A DNA stretch of 42,343 nucleotides from JBDTNL01 sp039933785 (lineage in GTDB: Bacteria; Acidobacteriota; Thermoanaerobaculia; Multivoradales; JAGPDF01): positions 1 to 42,343 of the forward strand of contig JBDTNL010000032.1 in the NCBI GenBank assembly GCA_039933785.1, given 5' to 3'. The notes under the pieces were generated by a model. The model had not been told where the DNA came from. It made no database searches and was given only the letters and a program-made list of their open reading frames with translations. Below, piece by piece: positions 39,555 to 42,343 of this stretch. Every line of letters starts with the position of its first letter. Within the stretch, counting starts at the first letter, position 1. A program made the position numbers and the translations under genes.

Positions 39555-40703
39555 TTAGCGCGGTTTGTAAGTGACGCGGTAGATCGAACCGCCCAAGTCG
39601 TCCGACACCAGCAGCGCACCGTCCGGCATCACCTGCACGTCGACCGGCCGGCCCCAGGGCTCGCCGCCGACCAGGAAGCCCTCCATGAAAGGCTCGTAGC
39701 GCACCGCACGGTTGCCCTCGAGAGTGACCATGGTTACGCGATAGCCCACCGGAGTCGAACGATTCCAGGATCCGTGTTCGGCAATGAAAATGCGGTTCTT
39801 GTACTCCGGCGGGAACATCTTCCCGGTGTAGAAGCGCATGCCGAGCGCGGCAATGTGCGCACCCAGCTGCTGCGCCGGGGCCTCGAAGTCGGAGCACGGA
39901 TGCTGATCGCCGAAGTCGGGATCCTTCAGGTCGCCGCCCTCGCAGAAGGGAAAGCCGAAGTTCATGCCGGCGCGGGGCGCACGGTTCAGTTCATCCGGCG
40001 GCGCGTCGTCGCCCATCCAATCGCGACCGTTGTCGGTGAACCAGAGCTCACCGGTCTCCGGGTGCCAGTCGAAACCCACCGTGTTGCGGATACCGTTGGC
40101 GAAGCGTTCGAAGCCGGTGCCGTCCACGTTGAGTCGGTGCATGGCGGCGGAGAGCGGTGACTTCGGAATGCAAACGTTGCAAGGCGCCCCGACCGGCGCA
40201 TAGAGCTTGCCGTCCGGCCCGAAGCGAAGGACTTTCCAGCCGTGCTGGCCGTCGCTGGGGAAGCCGTCGAAGACCACGACCGGCGCCGGCGGCGCGTCGA
40301 GGTGGGCCTCGATGTCGTCGTAGCGCAGGATGCGGCTGATCTCGGCCACGTAGAGCGCACCGTTGCGCACCGCGACGCCGTTCGGGGTGTTGAGCCCCTT
40401 GGCGATGACTACCGCGCGATCGGCCTTGCCGTCGTGGTCGCTATCGATGACCGCGTACACGCGATCCGACCGCGTGCCGACGAAGACCGTGCCCGCGGAA
40501 CCCAGGGCCATCGACCGCGCCCCCGGCACCGAGCTCGTGAACAAGGCCACCGAGAAACCCGGCGCCAGGTGCAGTGCTCCCGTGCGCGCGAGGACAGCTC
40601 CCAGCGCGGCGCGGCCGAGCGGGCGGGTCCGGAAATAGAATGCCGAAGCTCCAACCAGGAGCACGAGCACGGTCGTCAGGCCGAGGCGGAAGCGCACTGG
40701 CAT
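39555..40703 (-). CDS. PQQ-dependent sugar (sorbosone) dehydrogenase-like protein
   Basis: A 382-residue six-bladed propeller protein of the L-sorbosone dehydrogenase/soluble glucose dehydrogenase family. An N-terminal hydrophobic helix (about 5-24) is an uncleaved signal anchor or signal peptide, giving a periplasmic enzyme. It has VYAVIDSDHDGKAD, GLNTPNGVAVRNG, KVLRFGPDGKLYAPVGAPCNVC, FDWHPETGELWFTDNGRD, AEHGSWNRS and GEPWGRPVDVQVMPDGALLVSDD. The CNVC pair is typical of the family and is not a heme motif. The substrate is unknown. A GTG at 40709 also opens the frame, but GAGG 7 bases before the ATG at 40703 decides the start. Confidence 0.88.
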   Translation of the reverse strand: MPVRFRLGLTTVLVLLVGASAFYFRTRPLGRAALGAVLARTGALHLAPGFSVALFTSSVPGARSMALGSAGTVFVGTRSDRVYAVIDSDHDGKADRAVVIAKGLNTPNGVAVRNGALYVAEISRILRYDDIEAHLDAPPAPVVVFDGFPSDGQHGWKVLRFGPDGKLYAPVGAPCNVCIPKSPLSAAMHRLNVDGTGFERFANGIRNTVGFDWHPETGELWFTDNGRDWMGDDAPPDELNRAPRAGMNFGFPFCEGGDLKDPDFGDQHPCSDFEAPAQQLGAHIAALGMRFYTGKMFPPEYKNRIFIAEHGSWNRSTPVGYRVTMVTLEGNRAVRYEPFMEGFLVGGEPWGRPVDVQVMPDGALLVSDDLGGSIYRVTYKPR

Positions 40704-40710
40704 CGCCACA

Positions 40711-40714
40711 CCTC
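40711..40714 (-). promoter_or_regulatory. Ribosome binding site deciding the sugar dehydrogenase start
   Basis: GAGG on the minus strand lies 7 bases before the ATG at 40703 but only 1-2 bases before the alternative GTG at 40709, so the ATG is the better start. It sits inside the last codons of the EamA transporter gene. Confidence 0.6.
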
Positions 40715-41588
40715 AGACCAGAATGAGCGCCACGCCCACGGCCATGAGAAACGCCGCGACCACGCGCGGCAAGGGCAGACGCTCGGCGAAGACCCAGCGC
40801 CCCACCAGCAGCGCCATCGCCGACCCGATTCCACGCTTGGCGGTCTCGACCGCGCCGACCGGGACGCGCTGGATTGCCGAGAGCTGGAGTGCGAGGCCGG
40901 CAAAGCTGCACAGCAGCGCGGAGACGAAGGGAAGTCCGACCCCCTCGAGCAGGCGGAGCTCGCGAAGCCGCCCGGCGGAACCGAGGCGCAGCAGGACGAG
41001 GAGGGCCACTCCGCCATTGAGGATGACGGCGTGGAAGGGCGCCGGTGCCCGTTGGATAGCCATCTTGTCGAGCGGCAGCGCCAGAGACCAGAGCAGCGCG
41101 ACCCACACCATGAGGACGGCGCCGCGCTCGCGCCGTATCGCGGCCAGGACGCTGCGCAGCGAATCCCCGGGCCGCAAACTGATCAAAAATGCACCGGCAA
41201 CGACCGCCAGAATCCCCGCCGACTGGAGCGCGGTGGGGGTCTCCCCGAGGAGCGGTATCGCGAGGAGAGCCGTGAACACCGGCGTCAGCGAAAGCAAGGG
41301 GATGGTGACCGACATGGGCGACAACGCCAGGGCGCGCAAGAAGGCCAGATTGGCGATCCAGTTCAAGCCCACCGAGGTTAGTCCCGGCAGCCAGTAGTCC
41401 CTCGTCGGTGGCATCCAACCGCCCCAGGCCATCCAGGCCACAAAGAGCGGCAATGGCGCCAGGGTCAGCCCAACCAGCAGGGGCTCCGGCGGCAGGCGGT
41501 CGGCGAGCGCCTTGCGGCTGGCGTCGAGTCCAGCCCAAAACAGCGCCGCACCGAGAACGAGCGCCACCGAGGGAATCGCGGGAGTCAT
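40713..41588 (-). CDS. EamA/DMT family transporter
   Basis: A 291-residue inner-membrane protein with ten predicted hydrophobic helices in two EamA repeats: the first starts VALVLGAALFWAGLDASRKALAD, the second VLMVWVALLWSLALPLDKMAI. Each repeat ends in a helix pair such as LGETPTALQSAGILAVVAGAFLI and FAERLPLPRVVAAFLMAVGVALILV. DMT transporters export metabolites; the substrate cannot be told. The start ATG at 41588 follows GAGG. A possible -10 TACAAT lies 23 bases upstream. The next gene, the sugar dehydrogenase, starts 9 bases after it. Confidence 0.9.
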   Translation of the reverse strand: MTPAIPSVALVLGAALFWAGLDASRKALADRLPPEPLLVGLTLAPLPLFVAWMAWGGWMPPTRDYWLPGLTSVGLNWIANLAFLRALALSPMSVTIPLLSLTPVFTALLAIPLLGETPTALQSAGILAVVAGAFLISLRPGDSLRSVLAAIRRERGAVLMVWVALLWSLALPLDKMAIQRAPAPFHAVILNGGVALLVLLRLGSAGRLRELRLLEGVGLPFVSALLCSFAGLALQLSAIQRVPVGAVETAKRGIGSAMALLVGRWVFAERLPLPRVVAAFLMAVGVALILV

Positions 41589-41611
41589 CACTTGGCCTCG
41601 TTCTGGACCCG

Positions 41612-41617
41612 ATTGTA
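41612..41617 (-). promoter_or_regulatory. Candidate -10 box of the EamA-to-glgA unit
   Basis: TACAAT on the minus strand ends 23 bases before the ATG, giving a normal short leader that contains GAGG. No -35 is clear. Confidence 0.4.
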
Positions 41618-41654
41618 AGGCAACGCCTCGCCGACGTTCGGGGCCGCCTTCCGT

Positions 41655-41660
41655 TACACT
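41655..41660 (+). promoter_or_regulatory. Candidate -10 box of the GspE/PilB gene
   Basis: TACACT ends 7 bases before the ATG at 41668, with no Shine-Dalgarno sequence. With the EamA box it forms a 79-base divergent promoter region. Confidence 0.4.
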
Positions 41661-41667
41661 TCCATCG

Positions 41668-42343
41668 ATGCAACTCTCCCCTGAGCTGGTCGCCGACATC
41701 CTCGTCCGCCAGGGGTACCTGACCGACGTCCAAGGCGAGCAGATCAAGAAGGAAGCCCGGCAGCTGCCCCGCCACATGCGCTCGGCGCGCGCCTTCGAAC
41801 AGCGGGCGCTGGCCTACGAAATCGTCGAGGGACTTAAGTTCCCCAATCAGAAGGACGGCGGCACAGTGACCGAGGCCGAAGTCGCCAAGGCGATCGGCGC
41901 CGACGCCAACCTGCCGGTCGTGCGCATCGACACCCTGAATCTGAACGCCGACCTGATCGAATCCAAGACCTCGCGGCCGTTCGCGCGTCGCCACCGCATG
42001 CTGCCGATCGAGATGGTGAACGGCAAACTCCGCGTCGCCTGCGCCAATCCCTTCGACATCGAGGGCATCGACTCGTTCCGCCGCATGGCCGGGCGCGAGC
42101 TCGAGCTCGTGGTCGCCTCGGAGCCTGACATCCTCAAGGGGCTGACCGAGTTCTATGGCCTGCGCCATTCGGTGAAGCGGGCCGAGCGCGACCTCACCGC
42201 CGGGATCGACCTCGGCAACCTCGAACAGCTCGTTCGGATGAAGAACGAGACCGAGATCGAATCGAGCGACCAGCACATCGTCAACGCGGTCGAGTTCATG
42301 CTCCAGCACTCGTTCGACACCCGGGCGAGCGACATCCACATCG
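41668..42343 (+). CDS. GspE/PilB-type secretion or pilus assembly ATPase (N-terminal part)
   Basis: The frame is open to the window end, giving 225 residues of an ATPase. The N-terminal domain (about 1-170) matches the GspE/PilB N1-N2 pattern: LVRQGYLTDVQGEQIKKEA, KAIGADANLPVVRID, FARRHRMLPIEMVNGKLRVACANPFDIEGID. A charged linker follows (ERDLTAGIDLGNLEQL). The sequence stops at FDTRASDIHI, the motif that comes just before the Walker A domain, so the catalytic core is off the edge. It powers type II secretion or type IV pili; I cannot say which without the rest and its neighbours. Confidence 0.92.
   Translation, partial: MQLSPELVADILVRQGYLTDVQGEQIKKEARQLPRHMRSARAFEQRALAYEIVEGLKFPNQKDGGTVTEAEVAKAIGADANLPVVRIDTLNLNADLIESKTSRPFARRHRMLPIEMVNGKLRVACANPFDIEGIDSFRRMAGRELELVVASEPDILKGLTEFYGLRHSVKRAERDLTAGIDLGNLEQLVRMKNETEIESSDQHIVNAVEFMLQHSFDTRASDIHI

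Noticed and set aside
38325..40160. A 611-codon plus-strand open frame opposite glgC and the sugar dehydrogenase
   Set aside because: It crosses two real genes on the other strand and has no domain, so it is a shadow.
39555..40703. CNVC in the sugar dehydrogenase as a heme c site
   Set aside because: The motif lacks the following His (CxxCH) and the pair is normal for the family.
40441..42339. A 632-codon minus-strand open frame through the EamA gene and gspE/pilB
   Set aside because: It is out of frame with the EamA gene and antisense to the secretion ATPase, both recognisable.

Overview
The window is GC-rich and almost completely coding: about 38 genes, and no gap between genes longer than about 200 bases. 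It comes from a Gram-negative (diderm) bacterium, since it encodes outer-membrane assembly (BamA, Skp), lipid A synthesis (LpxA, LpxD), lipoprotein export (LolC, LolD) and a type II secretion/type IV pilus ATPase. The mix of an ECF sigma factor fused by overlap to a Ser/Thr kinase-TPR gene, ClpC in a diderm, a GnnA-like oxidoreductase beside lpxA and an HD-GYP receptor suggests Acidobacteriota (perhaps Thermoanaerobaculia). That placement is inference from gene content, not a phylogeny. I saw no tRNA or rRNA gene, CRISPR array, insertion sequence, phage gene or sign of recent transfer. This is core chromosome.

Layout. (1) 1-14033, minus: one long run lysS, lolC, lolD, clpC, bamA, skp, lpxD, fabZ, lpxA, gnnA-like, MTA phosphorylase, a small membrane protein, then uvrB leaving the window at base 1. 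It joins translation, proteolysis and envelope assembly in a single orientation with gaps of 0-57 bases. (2) 14092-14940, plus: purine nucleoside phosphorylase, divergent from lysS. (3) 14946-20314, minus: an unknown 503-residue protein, an ECF sigma factor and a large membrane Ser/Thr kinase with TPRs; sigma and kinase overlap by 4 bases. (4) 20364-21310, plus: hpt and a RidA protein, overlapping. (5) 21318-27929, minus: ftsY, ribD, ribE, an unknown 331-residue protein, hemW, an outer-membrane-like protein and a threonine aldolase, mostly overlapping. (6) 27983-30122, minus: an HD-GYP receptor and a Roadblock-like protein. (7) 30229-34929, minus: gamma-carbonic anhydrase-like protein, hisS, aspS, aroB, each overlapping the next by 1-4 bases. 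(8) 35129-36766, plus: acyl-CoA thioesterase and aroC. (9) 36774-41588, minus: EamA transporter, PQQ-type sugar dehydrogenase, glgC, glgA. (10) 41668 to the end, plus: GspE/PilB ATPase, cut by the window edge.

How they work together. Region 1 makes the lipid A precursors (LpxA, LpxD), supplies acyl chains (FabZ), delivers outer-membrane proteins and lipoproteins (Skp, BamA, LolCD) and probably alters the lipid A sugar (GnnA-like). MTA phosphorylase, purine nucleoside phosphorylase and Hpt form a purine salvage set spread over three units. RibD and RibE are riboflavin enzymes, GlgC and GlgA make glycogen, and AroB and AroC belong to the shikimate pathway.

The most interesting system is the sigma factor-kinase pair. 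The sigma factor lacks the usual acidic residues of region 2.2 and carries threonine there, which fits a sigma factor switched on by phosphorylation. Other points are -10-like boxes placed 6-9 bases before the start codon of most unit-leading genes (possible leaderless mRNAs), a run of thirteen overlapping gene junctions, and three convergent gene pairs only 5-7 bases apart.
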